Positions 49,137-60,986 of a stretch of DNA of 64,000 bases are shown here, one piece after another. Positions within the stretch are counted from its first letter, which is position 1. Each line of letters begins with the position of its first letter. The DNA is from Selaginella tamariscina (lineage: Eukaryota > Streptophyta > Lycopodiopsida > Selaginellales > Selaginellaceae). A program made the position numbers and the translations under genes. The notes below the pieces were generated by a model, which made no database searches, had not been told where the DNA came from, and saw only the letters and a program-made list of their open reading frames with translations. The stretch covers positions 938,001 through 1,002,000 of the forward strand of contig PUQB01000022.1 in assembly GCA_003024785.1 (NCBI GenBank). Direction: 5' to 3'.

Positions 49137-52100
49137 TTAAGCTTCAGAAAACATACATTCCCTTGCAGTTTTGTTAATCGTGACTTTATCAACGCTTCTT
49201 GACATCCACCCATATCGAATGGATTTAACATTTATAAAACATGCTGGGTCTTTTTGATTGGGAGACCATGTTTTCTCTAGGCATCCATTATATCTTTCGC
49301 TTCCTTCTCGTGTCCCTTTTTTGTGGTTTGAACATGCAACCTTAACAATACTATTTTTTGTGATTACTTCAGTGTGTCGATAATTTGACCCATCCAAATA
49401 GGCTGATTATATGACACATCTGGAGTAATGAGAACCATCATTAATTTTTGAAGATCCTGCACAATCAAAGTATGCTTTAGGTTTTTGGTTCCTTTGTCCA
49501 ACAAAGTGTGGGGTTTGCACTTCCACATCACTACTGGCTTCTATGTCGTTTGTGCTCAGTGATGTCATTTCAATCTCCTCTCGCCACCTTGTTTTAGGCC
49601 AAAAAGGGTGTTGCAATTCTGTACTTGTGACAGTGCCCTTCCAACTCTCGAACAACATTCTCCCAATAGTCGACCACATGCTTATATAGTTTGAGTAACC
49701 ATTGCCTTATCAGAATTCTTTGGCATCGATTTTTGAACCCATGCCACATTTTTTTGATGCCATCAATAATAACCTCTTGTTCCTTGAGCTGGGCACTCAA
49801 TGGAATAGGGTTGGTTGTCCTTCTGGGAGAAGTGGCTTTCCATTCTCTCCACTTTTGAAGAGCATTAACCCTCTTTCGGTAACCACTCTGCTCTGATGGC
49901 CGTAACTTGTACTGCATAATAGTATACCATCTCGTATGGAGAAAAAGAATTGTAGCGGCACAAGGTGACCAACTAAAGAATCACTTCCTTTTATATATTC
50001 CTTGAGAAATTTTTTGAAGTCTAGCACCTCAGTCACAAGCAAAGCACAACTTTTTTTGGAGATGCAGTTTTTAAAAAGATTCATCATATGCGGTAAGGTA
50101 AGTGCACTTGTCCTTTTTGTAGAGTTGGAGACCTTGCTGAAGAACGCATCAATATCTTCATGAGTGTGACCAACCATAAGGAAACTGAGCGTGATTGTTT
50201 CAAACACACCTTTGGCAACAAGCATTGACAAGTATGCTAGCACATATCTAGAAAATAAAAGTAAGTATGAGCTTGAGAAACCCTTAAGTAAAATGATTTA
50301 CCTATTTTTGTTCTCGCCTGCACAATTATCCATCTGTAAAAGCAAATGACGAGGAAGCTTATTTGATGTTGAGGACACATGTACACTATTTGAGCTAGAT
50401 CTCTCCACTGACCAGAACTCTAACAGGGCCATCTGTTTTTTGTGCAGGCTGCTGACAATGCCTCTCATATTCCCAAGTAGCCTCAAGTGCAGACGTGTTC
50501 ATGAGAGCATTATGTAAAGGTTGAAGGTGTTGTTTCTTCACTTTGAGATCACTGATAGGACTTGTCTGTGAGTGGGCTTCAAGGTTTCTGAAACACATGG
50601 CCAATGACCCAATAGTGAAATTGGAGTCGCTAGACCAATGTGGAAGTGAAAAGTGTCCATATGACTCACAACCGTGTCCATGTGTTAGCACACATGTCAA
50701 TAAAATGGAAGTTTCATGACATTTCCAAGGCACTTTGGTGTTGCAACGAGCTTTGGAATGCTGGTCTTTGGAATGATCCATCTTGTCATGGATCAAGCAC
50801 AGGTACTCTGATGGGCGTGACACAGAAAGCATGCAATGTCCATAGTACTGAGACCGACAAGTTTGTTATGCAATCATGTGGGCCTCCATCTTCTTTGGAA
50901 TGGCAGTGATCTCCACCAAGGTTTTTGCACAAGCCTCTGTAGCCTTCAATGATGTACAAGTGTCACACTTGGAAAAAGCTAGAGTGTTTTGCAATCTCCA
51001 CATCCTTAAAATGAATATTCCATATGTTGTTGAAGGTACCAGTAGATTGCTTGGAGCCCCATCAAACTGAGGCACTTCACATGTTCACACAGCTTCAATT
51101 GAGTGTAGATCGAAGGCAAAACCTTGAGATTTTCCTTAACCCCTGCATTTGTGGTTTGGCATTTGTGAGGCATCCTGTCTGCATTTGCTTCCACAAAAGC
51201 CTTGAGTATCTCTATGGCTGCCATAATGTAAGAGGGTTTTGACTAAGCGAGTGTTCCCATGTACTGAGGTTTGCGCTCCATCTAGCCACTCATCCCTCCA
51301 ACAATAGAACATGGTCTTTAGGATCCCGTATATACTGTACCAAGCTTTGAAGCGGATGGCCACCTTATTAAATACCATGGATGTACTCTAATAACCTATG
51401 TCCGAGGCCATTCCATCAATACACTTAGTTAGTGCAGCATATACAAACTCATGCCTTTGCTTTTGGGTGAGCGTACGAAAGATATGTCTACATTGGGTAA
51501 TTTCATTCCGGTCTGCCATCTGACAACACTTCTTCTTGCAGCAGTCAATCATGGAAATGCTCGTAACACTTTCGGAAGATGTAGGATCCATCTTGACCCT
51601 CTTGCTGAAACTTGTAAGGGAAGATCTGCAACTTATGAATCGCCTTTTTCTTACAATAGGACCAATGCAAGGAACCTCTTCAAATATGAGTATTCTTCCG
51701 GGTTGTTATTATTGAAATCCAACACAGAATATGTTGAACCATCTTGCCGTCTTAATTCAGATATTCGCCACCTCACGAGGGATCCAGGATGCAATGTGCC
51801 ATTAGGTGAAACCTCTATCACAACTACACCCACGAAGTCGGACCCTAGTTTCTCTTCTGACACTGCTTCCATTGGATTTATATCTGTTATGATGCCTCTC
51901 CCAACCTCAATCTCATGAAGAAAGAGAATCACCTCATTCATTATAGCAAGCAAGCCATCATCTGGTAAACTCGTGCTACTATTTGTTTGTGACTCTGCAT
52001 ATTCTATGTCAGCCTTGACTTCATCAAATTCTACAATATAGGAGAACCCTCCTCAAATTCCATTCCCAAAACCTCAACATATTTGTAAATGGTGTTCACC

Positions 52101-52200
52101 CATACGTACACACAAGATCCTTGGGTAATATTGTGACATCATGCATTATCATCTCAAACTTCCACAGTTTCAGTGCCAACTATCTCGTTGTTCTGAAGAA
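49137..52200 (-). CDS. DUF7869-like DDE transposase gene, multi-exon, partly decayed
   Basis: Reading leftwards from about 52200, an N-terminal region holds a cysteine cluster (IDCCKKKCCQM, about 51540). A middle domain follows (ILKAFVEANADRMPHKCQ, ENLKVLPSIYTQLKL, near 51080-51200) and then FSKCDTCTSLKATEAC. The catalytic-type core has CLIHDKMDHSKDQHS (near 50790), LLLQMDNCAGENKNR (near 50320) and FLMVGHTHEDIDAFFSKVS (near 50150). The three acidic motifs and the HTHEDID block match an uncharacterised eukaryotic family of transposase-like proteins (DUF7869) from memory. C-terminal pieces run to 49137. Introns are plausible, for example near 50248-50302, and some frame changes suggest decay. 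Confidence 0.6.
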
Positions 52201-52379
52201 GACATACTTTATCTCCAGTATTAAACATATTGTCTTGCACATAAATAATTGTGTTATTTATGATATTTATTTATGTAATATTTCTAAGAAATCTTAACTG
52301 TGGTTGCTTAATAATATGCATGTGCAATAATACATAATTATATATAGAGATAATATCTCATGCTTGATTAATACAACTG

Positions 52380-52620
52380 ATGGGCGGGATTAATCCCGCC
52401 CACAACTCCCTCCGACGAGGAACAGTGGGCGAGATTAATCCCGCCGTTGACTCTACCCCTTCGGAGAGAGTCGGTGGAATTAATCCCGCTGCCGAAGCTA
52501 CCCCTTCGGAGAGAGTCGGCGGGATTAATCCCGCTGCCAAAGCTACCCCTTCGGAGAGAGTTGACGGGATTAATCCCGCCGCCGACTCTACCCCTTCGAA
52601 GAGAGTCGGCAGGATTATTA
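52380..52620. repeat. Minisatellite with GGCGGGATTAATCCCGCC-type palindromes (array 1)
   Basis: Five units of about 57 bases combine CTACCCCTTCGGAGAGAGTC with GGCGGGATTAATCCCGCYG. Each unit holds a near-perfect 16-18 bp palindrome centred on TTAA. The array lies just upstream of the transposase start. Confidence 0.85.
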
Positions 52621-52959
52621 TTTCAAGAATATTTCAGTGTTAAACCTTATTATCAATATTAAATTAATATATATTATTAAAACTATATATGGCTATATAT
52701 TAGATAAAATCATATATTATTATGTATAATTTAAAATATGTTCATAGTGTGTTTATTAATATTATTTTCTTAATTATTCGATGTTTGTTTTGCACACATA
52801 TATAAACACAATCATAAATTTATATATACACGTGCACACGCATTAGAAGCACTTACAGAGACACATATTCACACACATGCACATTGCCCTAAACCAAACT
52901 TGAGATATTATATGTTACTAATATATGCAATGTGTACAATTTTAATTTATTAACACTCT

Positions 52960-53800
52960 CTCTCTTCTCTCATACATACACAGTGTCACCATGCATGATC
53001 CATAATATGTATTGTCTCTCTTCTCAATACATACACACCATACATGATCCATAATATGTAGCTTGTCTCTCTTCTCTCATACATATACACCATGCATGAT
53101 CCATGATATGTAATATTATGTACTATGTATGTATATCTGTGTATAATATGTGTATGTATATATGTGTACTAATATATGCAATGTATACAAAATTAATTTT
53201 TTAACACTCTCTCTTCTCTCATACATACACACCATGCATGATCCATCTTAAACCCTAAACCCTATGTAACACATTGAATTTACACATGTAATATTTAATA
53301 TGTATGTCTGTGTATACACGTGTGTATGTTATATGTGTACTAATATAAGCAATGTGTATGAATTTAATTTGTTAACACTTTCTCTCTTTTTTCATACATA
53401 CACACCATGCATGATCCATGTTAATATGTACTATCTCTCTTCTCTCAAACATACACACCATGCATGATCCATGTTAATATGTACTATCTCTCTTCTCTCA
53501 AACATACACACCATGCATGATCCATAATATGTACTGTCTCTCTTCTCTCATACATACACACCATGCATGATCCATGTTAATATGTACTATCTCTCTTCTC
53601 TCAAACATACACACCATGCATGATCCATAATATGTACTGTTCTTTTCTCTCATACATACACACCATGCATGATCCATGTTAATATGTACTATCTCTCTTC
53701 TCTCAAACATACACACCATGTATGATCCATAATATGTACTGTCTCTCTTCTCTCATACATACACACCATGCATGATCCATAATATGTACTTTGTCTCTCT
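52960..53800. repeat. Minisatellite, about 58-bp unit (CACCATGCATGATCCAT)
   Basis: More than ten units carry CATACACACCATGCATGATC then CATRWTAATATGTACT then a TCTCTCTTCTCTC tract. Each includes the palindrome ATGCAT. The long open frame seen on the minus strand is only the repeat. Confidence 0.85.
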
Positions 53801-54179
53801 AATATTATGTACTAATATGTATGTATGTCTATGTGTATAATACTATGTGTGTATATATGTATTGCTACACATGAAACTTTAACACTCTTATGGACATACA
53901 CATGTTAAACCCTGCATGATTTATATTCTTGGGGTGTATGTGATACACCCACGCACACACACACGCTGATAATATAATGAAAGAATATTCGTTTAGGGCG
54001 AATCTATATTTTATTCTTTTTAGGGTTTAAGTATATTCTTAGAAGGAATATTCGATTAGGGTTAAATATATTCTATTCCTTTTAAGGTTTAGGTATATTC
54101 TTAGGGTTTCAAGAAGAAAGGTGGCGGAGGCAACGGCTGTGAAATTTCCCTCTCTCTCACACACAGGTGAGATTTCTCT

Positions 54180-54790
54180 CTCTCTCACACGCACACTCCT
54201 ATACATATATACATACACACCCACACACACATATGTGTGTGTGTGTGTGTGTGTGTTGCGTATCTATATAATTTTATTAATTTATTAATTTTATCTCTTG
54301 CACACACAAGCACACTCCTATACATATATATATATATATACATACATACATACATCACACCACACACACACACACACATATATATGTGTGTGTGTGTGTT
54401 TGTTTGTTTATCTATATGATTTTATTTGTTTCGCTCACACACATACACACGATATACATATACACATATATATATACCTATGTACATATATACATACATA
54501 TATTATGTGTACCATTATTTGTATAATTTTATTTATTTATCTATCTCTTGCACACACACGCACACTCTTGTATATACATATACATATACATATATATACA
54601 TATATATATATGTGTGTGTGTGTGTGTTTGTGTGTGTGTGTATCTGTATAATTTAATTTATTTAGCACACACATACGATATATATACATATACATATGTG
54701 TGTGTGTATCACTGATTTTATTTGATTTATCTATCTCTGGCACACACACGCACTCTCCTACACACACATATACATATACATATATGTGTG
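54180..54790. repeat. Compound microsatellite block (CA/TG/TA) with a repeated frame
   Basis: Four to five imperfect units each contain TTTATCTATCTCTTGCACAC-like sequence, CACACGCACACTCYT, ATACATATA runs and a (TG)n tract. The block is thus a higher-order tandem array of roughly 130-160 bases. It has no coding value. Confidence 0.75.
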
Positions 54791-54794
54791 TGTG

Positions 54795-55785
54795 TAGCGG
54801 CAGGATTAATCTCGCTGCGATATGGTTAGCCTCGCGGGCGGTAGGATTAATCCACCGCTATATGGTTAGCCCTGTGGGCGGCGGGATTAATCCTGCCGCT
54901 ATATGGTTAGGGCTCGGTGGCGGGATTAATCCCGACACTTATCTGTTACCCTCATGAGCGGTGGGATTAATCCCGACACTTATCCGTTACCCTCATGAGC
55001 GGCGGGATTAATCCGCCGTTGAGGCCCTTCATGCAGGTCATGAGCGGCAAGATTAATCCTGCCGCCCTTCATGCAGGCTATTTGGTTAGCCTTATGAGCA
55101 GTAGGATTAATCCCACCACCCATGAGGCTAACCGAAGAGCGGCGGAATTAATCCCACCTCCCATGGCCTGCGTGCAAGGCCTAGGTGGTGGGATTAATCT
55201 CGCCGCACACCCATGCCCTGTGCGGAATCTGGCGGGATTTATCCCACCGCCAATGGGCCTGTGTGAAGGCCTAGACGGCGAGATTAATCCTGCCGCATTT
55301 TGCATAGGGCATGGGCGTGCGACGGGATTAATCCCGTCGCCCATGGCCTGTGGGAAGGGCCTCGGCGGCGAGATTAATCTCGCCCCCGGGGGGATTAATC
55401 TCGCCGATCCTTCTATGCCTGGTGGAGGGATGAATCTTGCCACCCTTCTTTTTTTCTCCATTGTGAGTCAAACCAATCCCGACCGTCTCTGTCTGAGACG
55501 GAGAAGTTACCAATATACCAATGGAGGGGACTGAGAAGGGTGGCGAGATTCATTTCACCATCCTTTACATGGTGGGCGAGATTAATCCGCCGCCTTTCTG
55601 AAGCCCCTGAAGGGGTGTGCCAAATAAATCCTGCCCAGTTCTTTCTCTAAGCCCGAGAAGGGTGGGGATTAATCCGCACACCCGTTCAGGGCCTCCAGAA
55701 AGGTGGCGAGATTAATCCCGCCCACCTTTCAGGAGGCATTGAAGGGGTGGCGAGATTAATCGCCGCACCTTCCATGTGAATATAT
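54795..55785. repeat. GGCGGGATTAATCCCGCC palindrome array (array 2)
   Basis: About twenty GCGGGATTAATCCCGC-type palindromes, many imperfect, are spaced roughly 40-60 bases apart across 1 kb. Spacers repeat CATGAGG, TGGTTAGCC and CATGGCCTG. The array lies between transposase and methyltransferase genes, about 300 bases before the methyltransferase ATG. Confidence 0.85.
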
Positions 55786-55877
55786 ATGTGTATTAGTATA
55801 TATAAGTTGCATATCTCATTTTATTTACTTTTATCATCTTATCATAATATTTCGAGTAAAAGCCATAAACTATGTAA

Positions 55878-55961
55878 AACTGTCCAAGCTCACATTTGTG
55901 GTGGTTCTAAAACGAAATGTTATCTTTTTTGCACTAGCACAAATGTGAGCTTTGGACAGTT
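55878..55961 (+). other. Long hairpin (23-bp stem, 37-nt loop) in the ParB-MTase leader
   Basis: AACTGTCCAAGCTCACATTTGTG at 55878-55900, written here as two overlapping parts AACTGTCCAAGC and GCTCACATTTGTG, pairs with 55938-55961 with a single bulged T. It lies about 150 bases before the first coding exon. It could be a microRNA-like precursor, a leader RNA structure or a tiny foldback element. Confidence 0.6.
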
Positions 55962-56111
55962 AATCCTCCACTTCTCTCTGTATGTAATTATTAGTGTATT
56001 ATTTTTGTTATTCGGGTTTATACAAGTGTGTGTGCGTTTTTATGATTTGTATTCATAGTGTATTATTTTGCAGAAGGACGATTTGATCAAACAAGGAGAT
56101 CAGTCATTAGT

Positions 56112-59100
56112 ATGGAGTCGTCGTCAAATTCTGGGTAAGAATTAAAATAAAATCTGTTATATCGGATATGTGCTTGAAGAACTAATCATTTTTGTATTCA
56201 GATGTGGAATTGAGGTGACATTGAAGACGAGAGCAGGAGAAGAGATGGGCAGGGGGATTTGGAATCAACTTGGCCATATTTCAAATAAACGGGAAGCGCA
56301 TTGGAGCAACCATGGTTGCTGTCAAACTAACCTCTGTCACATCGCATGGACAAGCAAAACAATGGAAAGTGATTGCTAGTCAAGCATCCGAAAGCATGCT
56401 CGAACCCAGATTGAACGATGCTCGACACATATGCCTTGTTCCATCCAATGTCACGTTCTCGGATCCAGAGGTCGCCAGTTACAACATTAATTCGGGTGGT
56501 CTTGTCGACTTGTGGATAATGATGTTCACGTGTTCACTAATGATGTTGACCGTGGAGTTCTTCTTCAACTCAACGAAAGCCCATCTATGGAGGGGATCCA
56601 ATTAGATGTCTACTTCGAAGATCTTCAGACTCATCGAGTAGGTGTATTCTCAGCAGAGATTGCTTCACAATACAAATCCACAAGTGGAGCAATCGTCCCT
56701 CTTCACATTGAAGAAGAACACAGCGACATCATAAGGAGATTGAGAGGGTGGCTCGGTCTCAGGTTCTTTACAGATCACGTTCAATTTGCTTAGAAAACTT
56801 TGGGAGCTGGAAGAGTGTGCCGAGAACATTAGAACAGCTGCAATCGGGGATCACACATGTTGATTCGGATCGTAAAAAAAATCATCAGTCGTTTTGTCAG
56901 CTGCACCTGTGGCATCCCATGCTGCAATAAGCCACAAGGAAATGATGTTGGATGATAGGATTTAAGTGTAGGGTTAAGTATTGCAGCGTCAACCCAAACT
57001 TCAATTACAGGCCACTCAACCAGGAACGTGTAGCTGAGCTCATGGAGAAGATGAAGGACGACAATTCTTACACCGTTCCACATAATGCTGTTTTGTGCCA
57101 TACTACGAAAGAAACAAAGGCGCTGACAAAGTGTGGATCACAACACCAAACAAATCATGAAGATTCAGACGGAGAATAGAAAATCAATCAAGTACTACAT
57201 CATTAGTGGCCAGCACACAATAACGGCAGCCCAACGACTTCTCGATGAACACAACAAAGGAACGATGGCAACAAAACTTTCCGAGCATACCCGTGAGAAG
57301 CTGACAAAAAGATCGTTTTTAGCTAAGCCGAATCTCACAATCGAGCAGTACCATAAGTTATCGGCGGAATGGGACGCTGCCGACACCAACCACTACAACA
57401 GCAAAATATGGGAGAAGTTCAAACACACGCGAGCCGTGTGGGAATCTCTTCAGCGACCACAAAGAGCTACTGCAGGGAATACACAATGTGCGATACCGGG
57501 TAAGTAAATTGTTTGGGCGGGATTTATCTCGCCGGTATATTAATCTGTCTTTTTTTTCAGAGAGTTGAAGAAATTGTAGCAGTTGATTTTGCCCAGGTGG
57601 GCGGGAAGGAAACATCCTTTTTGATGATGTTGATTTCTTGTCCCGAGGATAGGATCTTTGCCAAATGGTTGGGGATTATGGAATCCTTTTCAAAAGGAAC
57701 ACTGAAGAAGAAGCAGACAAGTGAAGGGAGCCCTCAGAGAAGTCTGCAAAGAAACCCAGTAAGACGCCGAAGGCTAAGTCTGTTCAATCTCATAAAGGAT
57801 GTAGACAACGATTTCAAGCTCACATGGTTGAAGCCTTTAAATGGAACAACGATGGAGGAGATGGAAGTCTTGGCTGATTTGGTGATTGATGGCAAACTAC
57901 AATTAACAACAGCAGCCCCACCTCTCCTTTTCATCTCAAGGCAATGGAGTTGAAGACGGTCAGGCACTTCAAGGAGTGGTTGGGAATACACTGCCACAAA
58001 CTGGGTTGGACCTCGGCTTCAACATACGAAGAGGTCAGCAAATATTTGCATGTGACAAACGATGATATGCTTGTCGAATGGGTGAATCAATCGGAAGATC
58101 TGGGCAAGAATCTATTGCACGCCAACGCCAAAAAGGAGAACATTGCGATGACGCCTTCTCTTATGGCAGTCCTTCAGCAGCGGAGAACCGAGTTGAACCT
58201 TATAAAGGAGGATGCTACGAATCACGACAAGCCCTACAGATGTTTGTTGTTGGATTCGGAGACTTTATGGGGTAACATCACTGCTTGTAGGAAACCGTTT
58301 CAATTGTTCGTGATGGATCGGCGGGTGTCAAAAAATCCTTCGACAGACAGGACACTAGAGGATTTGGTGGAGAAACTTAGCCGTGCAAGCATGTACAAAG
58401 AAGGTATTTATTATTGAATTCATGCTTGCACTCTTCTGATACCTACGTTTTCAGGTATTTATTTCTTGATTCTTGCTCATGTCACCGATACTTTTGCCTT
58501 CGCCTTTGCCAAGAAGAATAACATCGTTGGACAGGATTTTATATGAATGATGCTGATCCAAGTGCATTGATACGGTTGTTCACTTGGTTGTTAGGAATGC
58601 GCCAAACAATTTCAAACTTCCAAATGACTGGCCAGGCATCTGTTTGCACTCCAACGGCCCTGAACCTCCATCCGATACACCGATAGCTGAGAGACGTATT
58701 CGGCAATGTACGTTATCCAAACATTACAAGTCAAGCGGCACGGAGCATCGTCAACTTGATCAGGGGTCCTCACAGTGATGCATGGGTTTTTGACTACTGC
58801 ACTAGGGGGTCCGTCTTGAAGGAGTGTTACCTTCGGGATACATGTGTGTTTGCCGTTGAAAAGGATAAGACCATGGTTGAGGACCTGAACAAGTGGATAG
58901 AAGGTTCTCAACTGACTACCCCAACAAACCCATACAGGAGTATTTGAGAAAGTTCCCTCCGAGAAGTGCGATAGCTCTGAAGACGAATCTGGTTCAATGT
59001 CGGAGTCTGAGGACGAACTTCAATCAGATATTAGACCGAAGTTATCTCGAGGAGTACAGAACATTCACACACTCCATTACCCATGGAAACATCAACAGAA

Positions 59101-59183
59101 GATACGAAGATCATGAACCATCTCACAAGCGGCTAGACCTTCTTCGCCTCACTCAGAAGGTAATAGCGAAGAAGAATTGTTAA
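56112..59183 (+). CDS. ParB-like/methyltransferase-fold protein, element 2
   Basis: Exon 1 starts at ATG 56112 (MESSSNSG) and splices at a GTAAGA donor into the exon at about 56202. The N-terminal 220 residues are unrecognised (INGKRIGATMVAVKL, DARHICLVPSNVTF). A ParB-like domain follows: NYRPLNQERVAELMEKMKDD (near 57000) and YYIISGQHTITAAQRLLDEH (near 57200). A linker contains an intron near 57504-57560 that itself carries a GGCGGGATTTATCTCGCC palindrome. The C-terminal fold has FQLFVMDRRVSKNPSTD where motif IV would lie, and NVRYPNITSQAARSIVNLIR then WVFDYCTRGSVLKECYLRD at motifs X and I. The gene ends with an acidic, serine-rich tail. The catalytic motifs are degenerate, so it may bind without methylating. 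Several frame changes are present. Confidence 0.6.
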
Positions 59184-59395
59184 TGAGTTCTTAGAGTGAC
59201 GAATAGTTGTAAATGAGTGTAACATAAGGCATTTTTGTATATTTCGTTTATATTTGTACAGAAAATAAATTCTCAAGGATTAATGAAGCTTTTAGTTCAA
59301 ACATGGGTCACACATTAACAAGGTAAATAATATACCTTGATAATTATAAGGTCAGCTAACTATCATTTTGCAGATGTAATGAAACAGTTGAGAAC

Positions 59396-60465
59396 ATGGA
59401 TTTTCAGCATTGCATGAGGTAAGAGAGGGGTTTGACAAATTTCTTGTGCCACATGTCAGAATGACAGAGTTCATGCAGGAAATGGATAATAATGCAGCTC
59501 AAAACATCGTTACCATGGGGGCCACTTCAGTTTTTTCATCACATTTCTATTGGCTTCAGTTCCGAAATCACTTTCTTCAGCGCCTACATATCTGAATCTT
59601 GTAAGAATGATGTACAATTAAATGATAAAAGGATAGGCAACGATATAGTGTCGACAGATAAATGTGAAAGGGAGCAAACAAGTGAGTTGCAAAGTATTCA
59701 AGAGGCAACGCTACCCCATGTTACCCATGGCCATATTGTGTTGTTGGATGTCAATGGTGTTCTGCTTCATCGACAAAGGCCCGAGGATAGGAAAAAAGAA
59801 ATCAAACAAGGAGATTTCATTCCTTGTCATAGTAAATTTCGATATGATATTATTTTTCGTCCAGGGTTGAACTGTCTCTTTCAAAAGCTTAAGGAGATGG
59901 GTGCACTTATGGGATTTGGTCATGCATGCAGATTCACAACTTGACACCACAACTGAATTTACTTAAGAAACATTGTAGTGTTGCAAAAGAGGTGATTCGT
60001 AAAAATTGGATTTTTGACCAACGAGTATGTTATAAACCTCTCGAATTTCATAATATAAAAAAGGAAAGCAAGCCATACTTCTTCAAGAATGAAAGATTAA
60101 TTGAGCTTCATGGGGAGATCAATCACTTAAGGATAATGAAGAATGCACATATCTTAGTGGTATACGACTCTCCTCAGAAGGCTATGCTCAACCAAGACAT
60201 TGCTTGTATTCATCCAATCACTTTGGACCCATATTCTGATACCGATACCATGGATGAGTTAGTGAACTACTTGGATACGTGCCTCAGAAAGAAGAATCTC
60301 GAAAACTTTTATGAGCAGTATCCATCATATTAAACATTTCCTGATGCTTTTCTTTCTCATGATTTTGAGTTTTATAAAATGAAGGATAGTAACCGAGCGC
60401 TTTAAAATATTATTCTTAAGGAACGTCATTTTTTAGATGAGAGACCTGGTCTTATCACATCTTAT
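59396..60465 (+). CDS. FCP1/NIF-like HAD phosphatase, element 2 cargo
   Basis: The central frame encodes HIVLLDVNGVLLHRQRPED (near 59735), the HAD motif I with Asn in place of the second Asp, as is usual in a plant subgroup. FRPGLNCLFQKLKEMGALMG leads into the motif II region. HILVVYDSPQKAMLNQD (near 60150) is motif IV. Upstream sequence encodes FLVPHVRMTEFMQEMDN. FCP1-like enzymes remove phosphate from serine, for example on the RNA polymerase II tail. The gene follows the methyltransferase stop by about 210 bases, in the same direction. It shows one or two frame changes and a late in-frame stop, and a second copy lies in the inverted arm. The start is uncertain. Confidence 0.6.
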
Positions 60466-60474
60466 GTATTACTA

Positions 60475-60547
60475 GTTGTGTGCGACATGGAGGAGATGAG
60501 CAGGTCTTCTTCGAGCCGGTGCTTCCCAGACAGAGGTGTACACCAAG
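60475..60547 (+). repeat. 73-bp patch copied from a MULE-type methyltransferase gene
   Basis: GTTGTGTGCGACATGGAGGA through GGTGTACACCAAG is about 90% identical to 21548-21622 inside the methyltransferase gene of the Mutator-like element. The other palindrome arm lacks it (junction near 61437). It therefore arrived after the arms were formed, or was lost from one of them. Confidence 0.8.
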
Positions 60548-60961
60548 GATGGCAACTCCTAACTGCATTCGTGAGAGTGTTAGGTGGTGGCAACAACATC
60601 AAGATATTGACCAAAATGATTAGATTAATCCGGAGAGATGATTTAGACAAAATAAGGAGATTTTCTGTATGGTTAGGAAGAAAGTATTTATAAAAAAATT
60701 AACATGTTGATAAGGAAATGATTTCATTTGTAATTATGTTTGATAGTATTTTTTAATTATTGTAAACTATTTTTAGAACGAAGAATAATATGAATATTCT
60801 AAGATATTTTAGGAATATTCCTTACTAAGTAAGATTATTAAAGGATTAATTTATTAATTAACTAATATTTAAGGCTTAATTATATATTAATTAAATAATT
60901 AATTAATAATTAAAACTTAAGTATTAATTAGTAATTTATTTTATATTCTTATTTTCACGTA

Positions 60962-60986
60962 TCATGCCCATTTTAGTTACAACATG
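60962..60986 (-). repeat. Terminal inverted repeat, right end of element 2
   Basis: On the minus strand it reads CATGTTGTAACTAAAATGGG then CATGA. The facing end at 61010 onward (CATTGTACTAAAGTGGGCAT) belongs to the inverted neighbouring copy. Confidence 0.6.

Larger units (their letters stand above)
48637..60986. mobile_element. Second DNA transposon with ParB-methyltransferase module (12.3 kb, proposed)
   Basis: CATGTTGTAACTAAAATAGG at 48637 is repeated inverted at 60986 (CATGTTGTAACTAAAATGGG on the minus strand), then GCATG on both sides, giving imperfect terminal inverted repeats of about 25 bases. Between them are a DUF7869-like transposase on the minus strand, a repeat-rich 3.7 kb centre, a ParB-methyltransferase gene and an FCP1-like phosphatase gene on the plus strand. 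I could not find a convincing target duplication, partly because both outer flanks are other copies of the same family. The limits are therefore inference. Confidence 0.55.

Noticed and set aside
52380-52662. Frames with repeated GINPAA or LIPLP units
   Set aside because: They are translations of the TTAATCCCGCC palindrome minisatellite, open in several frames on both strands, as expected for a repeat whose unit is a multiple of three.
53498-53719. 73-residue minus-strand frame repeating MVCMFERRE
   Set aside because: It is a minisatellite translation only.
54995-55534. 179-residue frame with repeated GGINPA
   Set aside because: It coincides exactly with the palindrome array and has no codon-like variation between units.
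52380-55785. Possible CRISPR array
   Set aside because: Spacers are themselves repeated, unit length drifts, and the context is a plant nuclear transposon with no cas genes.
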